Source of the DNA: Absidia repens
Taxonomy: Eukaryota; Mucoromycota; Mucoromycetes; Mucorales; Cunninghamellaceae
Direction of reading: 5' to 3'
Assembly: GCA_002105175.1 (NCBI GenBank)
Contig: MCGE01000005.1
Coordinates: 1,426,001 to 1,490,000 of the forward strand
Length of the DNA stretch: 64,000 nucleotides
A model generated the notes under the pieces. It saw only the letters and a list, made by a program, of their open reading frames with translations, was not told the DNA's origin and did not search any database. Below, piece by piece: positions 1 through 13,835 of the stretch. The position numbers were made by a program, and so were the translations under genes. Position 1 is the stretch's first letter. Each line of letters begins with the position of its first letter.

Positions 1-1
1 C

Positions 2-1755
<1,754 letters not shown>

Positions 1756-2496
1756 TTTAGTTTTTTTGTATGGGTTGCTCTAGTGTGTACTTTATTTGTT
1801 TTTTATCATTGATTTTTATTTTGTTTATATTTTTTTTATGCATTCGTTGAAGAATAAAATACTTTTTTTATAAAAAAAAAAAATCGAAGTTCCTTTTTTT
1901 ATGTGATAATGGTAATAGGTTCTATGGTGTGTCATTGTAGTATTGAATACAATTTGATTGCGGGGGGGGAAAGTATATATGATACATACAGTGCATACTA
2001 TTGGGGGCTGGCATTAGAGTTATGATTTTTGATGATGGTTATAAAAAAAGGTCTTATCGTGGAGTATGTAGTAATATCATATATAAAAAGAGGATATATT
2101 TATAAAGGGAAACGAAGCATCAAAGCAGATATTACATTAATCAATCAAAAGCTCGCAAAAAAAAAAAAAAAAAAAAAAAAAAGTGCCCAAAAATATGTTT
2201 TATTGAAGTAATACCAAACATGTGCAATAAAAAGCTATTGGTGGTGGTTGTCATATAGTGATTTGCCTAATAAAACAAAGAGACAGGAGTCTTTAAAGTA
2301 AACAAAGTATCAATATAAGCATAATCAACAAGTGTTATAGAATTGATAATTTTTTATTGATGAGATATAATATAAGGGTCTAATATATATTTGAGGAATG
2401 GAAAAATACTTGATAAAAATGATGATATTCATATATTTATACACAAAACAATCAAAGAAGGTGGGGTAAAAGGATGAAGAGGACTAAACTAATATT
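1756..2496. other. Convergent spacer, 3' ends of pgi1 and the phosphotransferase
   Basis: This 741-nt AT-rich spacer separates two genes that point at each other. It holds poly(A)-signal-like sequences for pgi1 (AATAAA near 1853), A-runs at about 1872 and 2157-2181, and no reading frame with coding character. The short frame at 2029-2211 runs through the poly-A tract and looks spurious. Confidence 0.7.
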
Positions 2497-4241
2497 TTAA
2501 TTTGTATTTGCCACTCCAGTTTCAGTAGGTTTGTTCTTGATATATAAACACCCAATATCTAGATATTGACAAATTTGTTGAATGACATCCAAGGCAAAAT
2601 TTGCGTATTGAATCAATGAGATAACAAGCAAGCCAACGATGACAGTACGGTGATCTTTTTGGATGGACCTATTCGGGAATATGAAGATTTTGTTAAAAAA
2701 AGTCAGCGACCGCATTGCCTGGACACATGAGTGCTGACCCTAAGGATTTCTTCGGCCGCCTGTCATCCAGGAGGGGCCCTCCCACATACATAGATACACA
2801 CATGCACACACACACACAATAAACAAACATCGATAATAATAGCACAAACTTACAAATAGCCAGAGGTTTCCAAGTAGGCATAAGTATATCCAAGCGACAA
2901 AAATCCAAACACAGGTACATTAAAATATGGAAATGGAAGTTTAGCCACATGAGCCAAAATCATCAAGCCAACCTGGAAGCCAAACAAGAGGCCCAGCACC
3001 GGGATGAAAAGAGCCAAATGTTCTTCTACAAGATCTGGCCAAAGAAGCATCCATTTGTAAGTCAGATAGCACATACTGAAGAAAGGTACTAATCCAAGTA
3101 GGGCCTGCAAAGTGGATTGGTTGACACGAGAGTAATCAGTGGGATTTCTTTTGTTGGAGATCACATTGAATACACTAACAAAAATAAACAGCTTTAATAT
3201 AATATCTCTGCGTATCTATCTATTGTGGGTATCTTTCAGTACACTTACGCAGTAATAATGTTCAAAACAAGAACCAAAAAGCCAATAAGAATCAAGACAT
3301 GATTGAGTTGCAATGCACCAGCCAGGCGAGTTTCCACATTGTAGGACCAATCAAACATGGGAACGGCTTCTTCCAAGGTTAAGGTCCAGAGAGCAGGGCC
3401 AAAATAACCGGTAATAAGATGCACACCTACTAACATCAATACACCTTCTACCGGGCCACTAAAATAACCAAGATACAAAACACCAGTAGCATATTCTTCC
3501 CATGTCGAAAGATAAAAATTACCAAGACTTGCTACCAAGGAAAGAACTGTCCACCAACTTTGTCCTAAGTAAGTAGCAGAAGCCCAAGTCATCACACCTA
3601 AAGAAGTATTGATTGCATCACAGCCTTTGAAGAAGAAGAAGAAGAAGAAGAAGAAGAAGAAGAAGAAGAAGAAGAAGAAGAAGAAGAAGAATTAAAAGTT
3701 GCTCATAAACCATCAAATTCAACAAACTATCACATTTTTTACCATGATCTAGAAGAAAGAAAAAAGTGTAGTTAGAATCGGCACTATCCAGAACATAGCG
3801 CCAGCAAAAATCTTACCAAACAGTTCGCCTAAAGGTCCAGAGGCGCCAGTGCGTCTTGCTTGCTTCCCATCTATTGCATCCAAAGATTGATATGCAAACA
3901 ATCCGATGCCAAACCTAATGATCGAAGCAATATGAGTACATAGCATATATACTGCCCAGCAACTATAATTCCCCATTCTTTCCTCCAGAAGCTTACGTGT
4001 AATATACCCAATTGGGACAGGGACCCAGGTCAGGGGCATAGTACATCAAGGTAGAAACGTTGATACCTATGATCAAAAGGCCAAGTAGAGTAATCATATT
4101 TGGGGCAACCCAGAGAGGAAACAGTCTGATTAAGGCGTTCCAATAAGGAGTAAGGATGTAACGAGAGACCAAGGACTTATCAATGCTACCGTACTTGTAT
4201 GAATGCAAGTTCTTTAGTGAATCATGAGGAATATAACCCAT
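2497..4241 (-). CDS. Choline/ethanolamine phosphotransferase (CDP-alcohol phosphatidyltransferase)
   Basis: Transfers phosphocholine or phosphoethanolamine from its CDP derivative to diacylglycerol, the last step of the Kennedy pathway, in ER/Golgi membranes. Six exons read in gene order: 4241-3997, 3914-3817, 3748-3743, 3624-3249, 3174-2854, 2668-2497. They total 1218 nt and encode 405 aa, the usual family length. The third exon is only 6 nt (ATCATG). The CDP-alcohol motif D-G-x2-A-R-x8-G-x3-D-x3-D is complete at residues 97-119 (DGKQAR, G111, D115, D119), but only when the microexon is included, because it supplies D115 and H116. Several hydrophobic segments follow. I chose the start [12 protein letters not shown] because it matches fungal homologues; an in-frame ATG lies 42 nt upstream. 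The gene is divergent from gpd1 across a 486-nt shared promoter. Choline versus ethanolamine preference cannot be read from the sequence. Confidence 0.95.
3629..3691 (+). repeat. (GAA)21 microsatellite inside an intron
   Basis: Twenty-one perfect GAA units on the + strand, i.e. (CTT)21 on the coding strand of the phosphotransferase gene. The tract ends 3 nt before the acceptor CAAAG at 3629-3625, so it occupies the position of the polypyrimidine tract of that intron. Length polymorphism is likely. Confidence 0.95.
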
Positions 4242-4584
4242 AATGAGAGTGTACTGGGGACAGACGCCAGTTGAATTGTGCAAAGAAGGGGGAAACGGGG
4301 TAAGGGAAAAAAAAATTGGGTGATGATATAGAAAAAAAAAAGCGGGATTTTAATTTCAAGAAAAAATAACAATAATGTACTGTAGTCAAATAAGCATATC
4401 GTTTGGTCATGGTACGTTTATAGTAGGTTGTCTAGTTGGAAGACAATAGCAATGTTCTTTTTAAACTCACAGTCTTCCTGGACAACGAATCCATGCCTTT
4501 GTACTTGTCCAATCAACCAGAAGCAAAAACCCTCATTTGAATGCCGACGGTGCAAAAAAAAAAAATGCTCGATGGTTACTCGAA

Positions 4585-4618
<34 letters not shown>

Positions 4619-4727
4619 CTCTCGTCCTCTTTTTTTTGGGGGGAAAATGTATAAATATGGCCGTCTTCCATTCTTCTCTTTCCGTTTAACATCTACAATT
4701 CATCGACGCTCTTTTTCTTCCTCCATT
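4242..4727. promoter_or_regulatory. Shared divergent promoter, phosphotransferase / gpd1
   Basis: A 486-nt region lies between two divergent starts. It contains A-runs near 4330, a poly-T tract at about 4587-4618 and the TATA box of gpd1 at 4650-4657. No reading frame here is convincing. The frame that runs into gpd1 from 4428 crosses the poly-T tract and the TATA box. Confidence 0.6.
4650..4657 (+). promoter_or_regulatory. TATA box of gpd1
   Basis: TATAAATA lies 78 nt upstream of the ATG at 4728, just after a poly-T/G-rich stretch and followed by a pyrimidine-rich leader. This favours the ATG at 4728 over in-frame upstream ATGs, which would lie on or before the TATA box. Confidence 0.7.
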
Positions 4728-6060
4728 ATGACTTTACAAAGAGAACGTGTCTGTATTATTGGCTCTGGAAGTAAGTATCTGTCCCCCCTCCCCCGACCCC
4801 ACCTCGTCCCTCTCTCCTCAACTGACTGGAATCTCTTTTTTTTAACACAGACTGGGGTACTGCAGTGGCCAAAATCATTGGAGAAAACGTTACAAAGCAT
4901 TCTCAAGTGTTTGAACCACAGGTACAACAATGGGTATTTGAAGAAGATTATCAAGGCAAACCTTTGACGCAGGTGATCAATGCGACCCATGAAAATCCCA
5001 AGTATCTTCCTGGTATTCGACTTGCCGACAACATTCATGCTGAACCTGATCTTGTCAAAGCCTGCTCTGACTCTACTGTACTTGTATTTGTGCTGCCTCA
5101 TCAATTTGTGCGTGGGGTATGTGACGACTTGGTGGGAAAGGTCAACCCAAACGTCAAGGCTATCTCTTTGGTAAAAGGGCTCGAAATCAAACCCGATGGC
5201 ATCACATTGTTTTCCGAAGAAATTGGTCGAAGATTGCAGATTGAAGAGGTGGCCGCGTTATCAGGAGGTAAGAATACTTATTGGAGATGATGAATTAATT
5301 GATTGTGGGATGGGATGCGGTGTTTGGTTTTGTATTTTATCATGCCTGTTTTTTTTTGGTTATTAACAGCTATTTTTTTTTTTTTTTGTGATCTATGTAT
5401 AGCTAATATCGCTGACGAAGTTGCTCGTGAACAATTTTGTGAAACCACTATTGGGAGCCGGTCCGAAGCTCACGGTCAACTCTTCCACCAACTCTTTGAC
5501 ACTCCTTACTTCCGTGCTAATGTGATCCGCGATTATGTTGGGGTGGAACTTTGCGGGGCTCTGAAGAATGTCGTAGCTGTTGCTGCTGGTATATCGGATG
5601 GCTTAAAGTAAGCACCATATCCCTTTTTTTTTTTTTGTTTGGATGATGATGATGATGCTCATGATAGTATTTTTGAATATATAATATTAGTTACGGATCC
5701 AACACAAAAGCAGCTTTGATTCGATTAGGATTGATGGAAATGCGCAAATTTGGACAAACCTTTTTCGGGGGTGTGGAAGATACAACATTTTTTGAATCGT
5801 GTGGTGTGGCAGATTTGATCACAACGTGTGCGGGTGGACGAAATCGAAAAGTAGCCGAAGCCTTTGCCAGAACTGGAAAGCCTATTGATGTTTTGGAACG
5901 GGAATTATTAAATGGCCAAAAACTACAAGGATCTCTCACGGCCATTGAAGTCTACCAATTCCTGTCAGCTCGCAAAATGACCAATGAATTCCCCTTCTTT
6001 GATGCTGTTTACCAAATACTCTACCAAGGTGCACCTCTAGATACCATTGTCAAGCTTTAG
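4728..6060 (+). CDS. gpd1: NAD-dependent glycerol-3-phosphate dehydrogenase
   Basis: Reduces dihydroxyacetone phosphate to glycerol-3-phosphate with NADH, feeding glycerol (osmolyte, redox sink) and glycerolipid synthesis. Exons are 4728-4770, 4851-5267, 5403-5607 and 5691-6060, totalling 1035 nt and 344 aa, with all phases consistent. The first intron splits the Rossmann glycine motif GSGNWGTAVAK. Other family marks are LVKGLEI (active-site region), [17 protein letters not shown] and the C-terminal [11 protein letters not shown] anion/NAD site. No N-terminal extension remains after the TATA-based start choice, so no peroxisomal or mitochondrial signal is evident. It shares its promoter region with a phospholipid-synthesis gene that also draws on glycerol-3-phosphate-derived diacylglycerol; that link is suggestive only. 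Confidence 0.96.
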
Positions 6061-6574
6061 TTTTATCTATCTATTTATTTATTTATTATTGCCATTATTA
6101 CTTGTATACACTAGTTCACTATATGCTACCATCTTCCCCTCCCCAACATATCCCCAACATTTTTTTATACTATTGTTTTAGATACTCAATAACGACTTTA
6201 TTATACACAAACATATGTCCAATAAATTTGATTTCCCTTTTTTTTTTTTTTTTTTTGCATTTTTAATGATATTGATGCATGTTTTTTCGATATGATATTG
6301 ATATTGATCGACAAACAAAAGCAAAATGGTGACAACAAACTACATATAAGATTATTATTTTTTTGATTGATATGATGATGTTGAACTTTTTTTATTGATT
6401 GATTGATTTTGATCGACAAATAAAAATAAAGGAATGACAGTAAAAACAAACTAAAAATAGATGACATACGGAAAACTAATAACTATGTGCTATACTAAAG
6501 ATGTGTGGAAGGGTGATATATACACTATGTAACAGGTTCAAATAAAAAAAATTAACACTAAAAATAAACAAGTT
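6061..6574. other. Convergent spacer between gpd1 and the orphan membrane protein
   Basis: A 514-nt AT-rich 3'-flanking region with TCAATAA and AATAAA-type signals on both strands (for example near 6220 and 6540) and poly-T tracts near 6240. The antisense frame at 6201-6467 is Ser/Asn/Ile-rich low complexity and is not supported as a gene. Confidence 0.65.
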
Positions 6575-9348
6575 CTAGTCCAGTTCTTTTTCTTTGCCTT
6601 CGGTAAAAACCATTGCAACAATCTTGATACTGTTCATCAGGTAAAACCGACTATGTTGCCTAAAATGATGCCAAGCTTCCATGATATTGTGATTTTCTTG
6701 AGCTGGGTCCATCCAAGAGAGTGAAAAGCCTGCACCTACCATGGCACTGTTGCGCGAGGAACCACAGAGAACCAGTTTTGGGATATGAAGAGGACTGCCT
6801 TGAACAATACCTGGTTTTGTTGTGGATGGGAAAACAACCGAAGGTTTGACTTGCACATAGTAATCAACAGAGGTGTCCAATGATGAGCATAATGGCAATG
6901 GCATAGAGTAAAAATATTGTCCTTCGAGTGATTGTTGTCGTGTCTTGTTAGGTAAAGGCATCACAGTCATAGGCGCCAAATGCGATGAAGGGTCGTCGTC
7001 CACCCAGATCGATGAGTAGGAAGATGCCTTTGTGCGACATACCGTGCATGAGGAGGAGGAGGAGGAGGTCAAAGGGGTGGTCGTTGGTAAAGGTATATTG
7101 GTCGCAATAAATGGAGGTTCGGGCGCCCATTTCGGTTGATCTTGTCCATTGTACACATTCACGATAAAGGCCATTGATTTTCCGCTTCGATGTGACACCA
7201 TAATCAAAGAAGCACGCCATGTAGAAGCTTGACGATATTGTACCACCAATGACAATACAGTCCAAAGTCCGTAAACCAGTAATAGCACAAATAACGCTGG
7301 GTAGATATAAACGATTAACCCGTTCAGTCGGTCCAATGTTGGATATTTACTTCGGTAGGATGTAAATGGATGGCTGGTGGCATGCAATGTGAGTGATCGT
7401 GATTCCTTCTGTACCGGTACTGTCGATGTGCATGTCTTTGGCGTCGACAATGAGGATGATGTTGAATTCGCGTGTAATGTGAGATGATTGTCCTTCATTG
7501 TTGTCGCTGATCCATTGTCATCATCATCATCAACATTCTGCCGCTTGTCTTTTGCTTCATCCTTAATCGCCATGAGAAGGTTTGAGATAGCCCGCCTGTC
7601 AATGGCCATAAATTGATTCAGTGTCAGCACATGATATGGGGTTGGGGAGATTAAACTAGATGAAGCCCATGTCTGTCCCAAGAGTCTTTCGATCATCATA
7701 TCTTCGTCCGTGGAGTCCCATCTTGATTTGCCTTTTGATTGGAAGGAAGGTTGACCAACAACGTCTAGATTCGAAATGTCCATCATCTTGATCCGCCATA
7801 GTGAAAAAAGGTACGCCAATTCATTTCGTCGGACACCAATAGGTCGTTGTGTGAGATATGGGGCCTTGGTGTTAACGGTGTCTTTTCCCTCTTCCACCTT
7901 CATTTCATAATCGTCTAATGGACGGTCCTGTGATGCTAGTGTCGAAGTTGTGGTTGTTGATCTATTCAATAGTTGGCTATTTGGTGATAAAGGTACTGGA
8001 TGTTTTGTTGATGAGTGAGCTGGTGATCGTGATCGTGGTGGTATTTGTTGTGACATCGACATGATGGGTAATATAGGGATTCCAAGTGCACCAATTTTCC
8101 ATAACAATCCCATATCTTCACTGACTTGGGCCATATCTTGTGCATCGTGATAAAAATATACACAAAGATCAATACCACTAGATTCGCTACCAGTAAATGC
8201 ATGTTGATCAGCCCAACATGTGGGGTTGAGTATGGCTTGCAATGTGGATGAAGGGCGATTTTGCTGACAGTGAGTATGAATATAATGAAGGACCAGTTCA
8301 GGATCATGCCGAATAAGGGGCTTCATGAAGCTATCGTTGTTGTCGGTTGTAAAATCCGCTTCCACTATTGATATTACGTTATCTTCAGATTTGGTGGTGT
8401 AACTGAGATCGCCCACGTCGTCATCGTCGTTGTTTCTATCCCTCATAGTGCTGGCCAAAAACAAGTCAAGTGGAAGTAGACGATGTTTGCGCTCGTGGAA
8501 TCTACAAGAGCGTGGTGATATGCTGGTAATACTATCGTCTGTTGATAAAATAGAATTTGTATGATGTAATAAGGTTTCAGACAATCCATCCGATAGTTTT
8601 TTGAGAAAAAGACGTAGTTCTTCAGAAGAGGCGATGCCCAAATACATAACCCGTAAAAAGGAAATATGTTCAGTGTGATCCATTGCGTCGAAAGGTTGGT
8701 CCGCGTTGTTACAGTCGTTCAGGTAGTATAGCATTGTGCTGAGGGAATCCTGTGCATCGTATTGGTGAAGGTGAGTTGCGGAGGTATCAATTGACGAGGT
8801 ACAAGCAGAAGATATCATCGCATCATAGAGGATTTTGAAGTCGATAGAATTGTTGGAATAATGGGCATCATCGATGTCATGACCCCCAACAGTAACAGCA
8901 TCTATGTCGGATTCGATGTGCGAGTGATAAGATAAAGCCGAGTTTTGTTGTGAGGGAACCACAGCAGGAACAGCTAATGGTGATAAAGTCGTAGGTGAGA
9001 GTGATCCTTTTAGTGCCTGGGCAGGTGAGTGGCACAAGACAGTTTTGTTAGATGTGGTATGGGTTCTTGCCGATCGGTCATTTTGTTGCCGGGTTTGTAC
9101 TTGGTGACGATAAAATGACGAGTGATACGAATTGTTTGTATAATCATGCATTGCTTGCAAATCGGGGGATGTTGAATTGCCACCTGTCAAAAAATAAAAT
9201 AAAACAAATGAAGGTAAGTAACACTATAAAATTTTCTCATAGCGTCGCCATATATAAGGAAGGGGTTGGAGTGTTTCATCAACGGGTCGAAGTAAAACTT
9301 ACGTTTTTTGGATTGGTCAGTATGGTCACTTCTGGCTGAAGCATCCAT
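6575..9348 (-). CDS. Orphan single-TM protein, 884 aa
   Basis: Function unknown. Two exons: 9348-9303 (starts MDASARSDH, with donor GTAAGT) and 9183-6575, joined across a 119-nt GT-AG intron, for 2655 nt. The N-terminal half is Ser/His/Asp-rich and probably disordered. A central folded-looking stretch (about residues 340-390) contains DLCVYFYHDAQDMA and, about 20 residues later, GIPILPIM. This is loosely like the strand-helix-strand core of GTPase-like folds, but no P-loop is visible. One strong transmembrane helix (LIVYIYPALFVLLLVYGLWTV) lies near residue 650. A beta-rich C-terminal domain follows it, with Ser-rich linkers. The gene is divergent from the Bem1 homologue across 694 nt. The start exon is inferred from splice phase. 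Confidence 0.75.
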
Positions 9349-9466
9349 TCGCGTTATTGGTTGTTGATATATGAGTATGCCTAATAATAAATTGAAAGAT
9401 AATTAATTATCAAATAAGAATTTTAGCTCATTTCCCCCCCCCCTCAAACAAAACAGTTTAATTGAC

Positions 9467-9497
<31 letters not shown>

Positions 9498-10042
9498 AAT
9501 ACTGTTTCTAATGCCTACCTTGTTTTGGTGTGTAATGGCGGTATATAGATTCCAAGGATAACGATGACGATAAGGAGGAAGTAAGTGAGAAAAGGTGGGA
9601 AGACGTATAATATTGATAGTTGACGTTATATTGTGGAGAGATAAAGTGAGTAAATAAAAATGGAAAGAGAAACGAAAAAATAAAAAAATAAAAAGGTTTG
9701 CCCTAGATTTATTATTTTGAAGAAATCATCATATGATCTTGATTCCGAGTCAGACCTTTGTTACGAATTATCATCAACGTAATTTATTTACAAGCGATAT
9801 GAAATGGAAAAAAGATCTCACTTTTTTATTTTGTTTTGTAGTAGTTGTATTACCTTGGTGTGTGTTGGCCATTGTCAATGCCCCTTTACCTTTCAATGAC
9901 CGCAATTATTTTCCTCTGGCGATGCATTGTTCAATCGAGACAAAAATCCCAATACCTTATTATCTCCGCTCTTTCTTTTCTTCCTCTCCATTTTTACCAT
10001 TTTTATTCATTCTATTTCTCTTCTACACTTGTCACGATAAAC
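9349..10042. promoter_or_regulatory. Shared divergent promoter, orphan membrane protein / bem1-like
   Basis: A 694-nt region. It contains a GCT-type trinucleotide repeat at about 9474-9496 and a long pyrimidine-rich leader directly before the bem1-like ATG at 10043. Open frames in the leader (from 9733 and 9845) run in or near frame with the scaffold gene but lie in pyrimidine-rich sequence and look non-coding. Confidence 0.5.
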
Positions 10043-12349
10043 ATGTTTTCGTTGAAGGATAGACATAAATCCTCCACTACGGCTGACAACTCGCCCTCAT
10101 CATCTTCATCCTCTTCTTCCACTTCAACTTCATCGAACAGAACTTCATACAGAAAGTCAACCAAGTCGTCTATGGATTATTCCATGCTTCCCAAAAAAAT
10201 TATTAAAGCCACTTTATCCTACAACGCTCAACATCAACACGAACTGTCGTTTGAGAAAGGTGACTTTTTTCACGTAGTTGGAAGAGAAAATGATCACCAC
10301 TGGTTTGCTGTCAACAACCCTCTCACGAACATCACTGGTCTAGTACCTGTCTCTTATTTTGAAGTCGTCGATAAAACCACTCGAACCATGAACGCTGTAC
10401 AGCCTGTCTTACCACTAGATCACCATCACGCTGGATACAAACAAGGTATGTGCTTGAGAGGGAGGGAGGGCAGGGAATGCTTAGATATATTTAAAAATAG
10501 CCGTGCATAGTCTTACAGATTTTTTGGAGGGTGTACAGGTACCTTGAATCAACGATTTTCGATACAGCCACTTCAGCAACAGCAACAAAAGCACTGCTAT
10601 GGATTAGTTCTCTACGACTTTGTGGCTGAAAGGCCTGATGAATTGGATTGCAAGGCCAACGAAGCGATTATTGTGATTGCTCAATCCAACAAGGAATGGT
10701 TTGTGGCCAAGCCAATTGGACGTCTTGGTGGACCTGGCTTGATTCCGGTGTCATTTGTCCAACTTCATGATATCATTACCGACAGCCGTATATCATTACC
10801 AACAGACAGAAACCCGTCATCTTCGTTTTCATCTGCATCAGAAACAACATCTGCCACCGCATCACCAAGAATATCTATCACCATACCGAAACTTGAAGAT
10901 TGGAAGAAACAAACACAGAAATATGAAGCATCAAGTATTCTTGTTGGTGACCCACCTTCTTCAGCAGCATTGAATCATGATGATCGTCAAAAAAATATGA
11001 TGCCATTCAAGTCTAGTGCTGGTGCTGGTGCTCCTGGGAGGTTCTCTTTATCGTCTTCCATGTCAAGTAGTCTATCCGACCAATATCACAAACACTCAAC
11101 TTCTCGGCGCCAAACAAAACTTCTACAACCAATTTCATCTTCCATCGATCCGATAATAACAGTCATGCAACAGCAACGATGCTCCTACGAATCTACAAGT
11201 ACAACTCCACGCCGCAACAGCGAATTCATTGTTGTAAAGGATCGAAAGGCGAAGCAACGGCAATCTCAATTACACCATCCATCTTTATACACCCCACTAC
11301 CTGCAACCTTATCCGACAATGCAACAACTGATCATACGATGAAGATGCCGATTGTCGTGGAAATTACAGTGGACTCGTTTGTGTTCCAAGATGGAAAATA
11401 CTGGTTTGTTTTGCATGCTATAGCCGACAACGGGAAACATCGTATCTTGCGTCGAACCTATGAATGTAAGTCATAATAATAAACACGTCCCCTTGAGCAA
11501 ATGCAATGTTTTTAATTTTGCATTTCATTATTATTATTATTTGCCTAGGTTTTTATCAATCCCATGTCCATATGCTGCAAACTTTCCCTGAGGAAGCTGG
11601 AAAAGGTGAAAAAAGAAGAATACTTCCATTTATGCCCGGTCCTCTTGATGAGGTGGATGATTATATTACAGGTACTTATTATCAATGAGTAAATATAGTT
11701 TGATTTAAAGTGAAAAAACTCACATAACTAACGTCCTTTCATTCATCATTTTCATATATATTTTTTTTTGAATTTAGAGCAACGACGCGAAGATCTGGAT
11801 CTTTATTGTAAAACATTACTGGCACTACCTTTCTATCTCTCGACATGCAACATCGTGCAAGTGGAACTTTTAGGATTGAAGAACGGAGATGTGGAATCAG
11901 ATAATGCACCAACATCAACAACAACAAAAGAAAACTACTCGATCCAGTCGACTGCCAATTTCGCCAATGACGAACTCTTACCAACAGCATCTGCAGGCCT
12001 TCCAGCAACGAAAACAAAAAGCGCCCCCGGTTTCAGCGGCACCGGTGGCACAGGTACCACCACCACCTACAGCACTGACATGTATTACAATAGTGGAGTT
12101 GGGAAAGTCAAGATCAAAATTGTGCATAAAGATGATATATTTGCTGTCAAGATACCAGCTGATTGTACTTTGCAAGAGTTGGAACTTCGGGTTACTGATC
12201 GCTTGGGCGGGACCTTGGGAAAAATGAAATACAAAGATGATGTTCATCACCAGGATGCCACTTACTTGCCACTGGAAACTGAACTGGATATGGAAGAAGC
12301 ATTCATTTTAGCTATTCAACGTGGAAAATTGACCATTGTGGTAGAATAG
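10043..12349 (+). CDS. bem1: Bem1/Scd2-type polarity scaffold (SH3-SH3-PX-PB1)
   Basis: A scaffold expected to bring Cdc42, its exchange factor Cdc24 and PAK kinase together at growth sites. Exons are 10043-10445, 10539-11465, 11549-11671 and 11778-12349, totalling 2025 nt and 674 aa. Domains in order: a Ser-rich N-terminus; SH3-1 (about 54-115, starting KKIIKATLSYNAQ); SH3-2 (about 155-212, YGLVLYDFVAERPDEL); a long Ser/Thr/Gln-rich linker; PX (about 410-540, with FVLHAIAD and TFPEEAGKGEKRRILPFMPG); and a C-terminal PB1 (about 595-674) with an acidic OPCA-like segment, so it could bind the PB1 of Cdc24. The domain order is diagnostic of Bem1. The third-exon junction reads RRTYECFYQ, where many homologues have an acidic residue in place of C. 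Confidence 0.94.
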
Positions 12350-13359
12350 TACGCTCGGTAAAGTTATCCCTATCCTCCTCCCCCCCCACCGCCCCTCCCG
12401 CTATTTTTTTGTATTATTTTATTACCCTTTTAGTATTATTATTTTTATTATATATTTATATACGTGTTCACATTTTTTATATTGTTACATTACCTTGTGT
12501 TATATCAATCTCCTGTAATATATTATACTCTACTTCTTTTTTCATTCTTTTGTGCTCATTTATCGAAATAAAATATACTATCAACAATCATTTTCTCTTT
12601 TTTTCAATTTACATTGTCTTTGTCTCCTTATGTTTTATTTTACTGACCATATCTTACTGCCGTATCCCGGGTACGTGTCCCTCATGGCGCAACTTGAAGT
12701 AGATCGATGTTCAAAATTTGAACTGAGGGGTATACACAGAGGAATTTCTAAAAATTGCAAAATATAATCATAGGTTGCTGTTATAAAGTGTTGAAAGAAT
12801 ACTGATCTTCATCTCTGCGTAGTCCCTGTAAATGAATCTGGAAACTGTTGTATCATTTATATGTATAATCGTTTGATTGTCGATATATATATTATAAACC
12901 ATCATACGGGCCTGTATTTGCTGAATAGTATTCTTATAGTTTTTCTAATTCTGCACCATTGACTGTTGGACGTTTACAAAATAGATGTTGGATGTACATT
13001 TGAGCATGTTCGCAAGGAACACCAATTAACGAAGCGATGTTGATTGTTCAGTTCTCCACTAAGCGTCGCTTAAATGACAATCGTATGATATAATATTGTA
13101 TGGTATTTATGTTTAATTCATACAGAATCTTCTCATATGGTACACCAAAAAAAAAAAAAAAAAAAAAAAAAAAAGACAACTTGATATGCGATGGGTTTTA
13201 TAGTAGAGGATGAATGTGAAGAAGAGGATATATTTTATTGAAGTATACAATAATCTGTAAAGATCGCTATGAAGGGAACTAATGGAGTTGATATGAGTGA
13301 GATTTTGGGATATCTGCAGATACTCCGCACTAAAATCATATTGTTCTGTGTCAAATAGA

Positions 13360-13835
13360 ATCTAATATGCTGTACAACAAATGAAAAATACGAAAGGGAT
13401 ATCGTTTATTGAAACACAACAATGAGCAACACTAATCTAAACAGGTGATGGCAGTAAAACCAGGATCTATTGCACAATACATGAAAAAACAAATATTGGG
13501 ACATTTCTCATTGAGGCATTTAAAAAGAAATATATTTATTCATTTGTATAACAAACTATGGACATATTAACACTAAACTAAGCTAATGGTGGCTGCGAAT
13601 AGCCAACTAATGGTGCCTTCAAATCCTAGATCCAAAAAGAAAGGGTTTCCCCATTCATCTTGTAATCCCTTAGCTGAAACCCCTTCTAAACTAGTCCTGA
13701 CACTAATCTAAGATCAAAAAAGTTAAATGACGAAGAAACTAAAAGAAAGAGAGAGGGAAAAAATAAAATGGGAGTAAATAAAGCACCACGTGTGCGGAAT
13801 TTGAAATTTAAAATTTCCGCCATTCTTCGCTGGAT
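13360..13835 (-). repeat. Dispersed repeat family R1, copy A
   Basis: Minus orientation. The CACGTG box is at 13787-13792 within CACGTGTGCGGAATTTGAAA. A purine-rich tract follows (pyrimidine on the minus strand), then the core (about 13540-13715) with TTAGATTAGTGTCAGGACTAG, GGGGAAACCC, TTAGCTTAGTTTAGTGTTA and a terminal AATAAATATA. One 3' module lies at about 13390-13440, TTTAGATTAGTGTTG followed by TTCAATAAACGATAT on the minus strand. No ORF is conserved among copies. Confidence 0.85.

Noticed and set aside
2029..2211. A 60-aa frame ending in poly-Lys
   Set aside because: It reads through an A-tract in the 3' spacer of pgi1 and has no coding character.
2701..2853. Extra coding sequence between the last two phosphotransferase exons (frame MRSLTFFNK)
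   Set aside because: All AG acceptors there give the wrong phase. The poly-T followed by AATAG at 2669-2670 is the true acceptor and closes the frame.
4428..4967. A 179-aa frame overlapping the gpd1 start
   Set aside because: It crosses a long poly-T tract, the TATA box and the first gpd1 intron. Only the gpd1 exons in it are real.
12710..12724. GTTCAAAATTTGAAC considered as a tRNA T-arm
   Set aside because: It is a plain palindrome without GGTTCRA..CC context, acceptor stem or A box.
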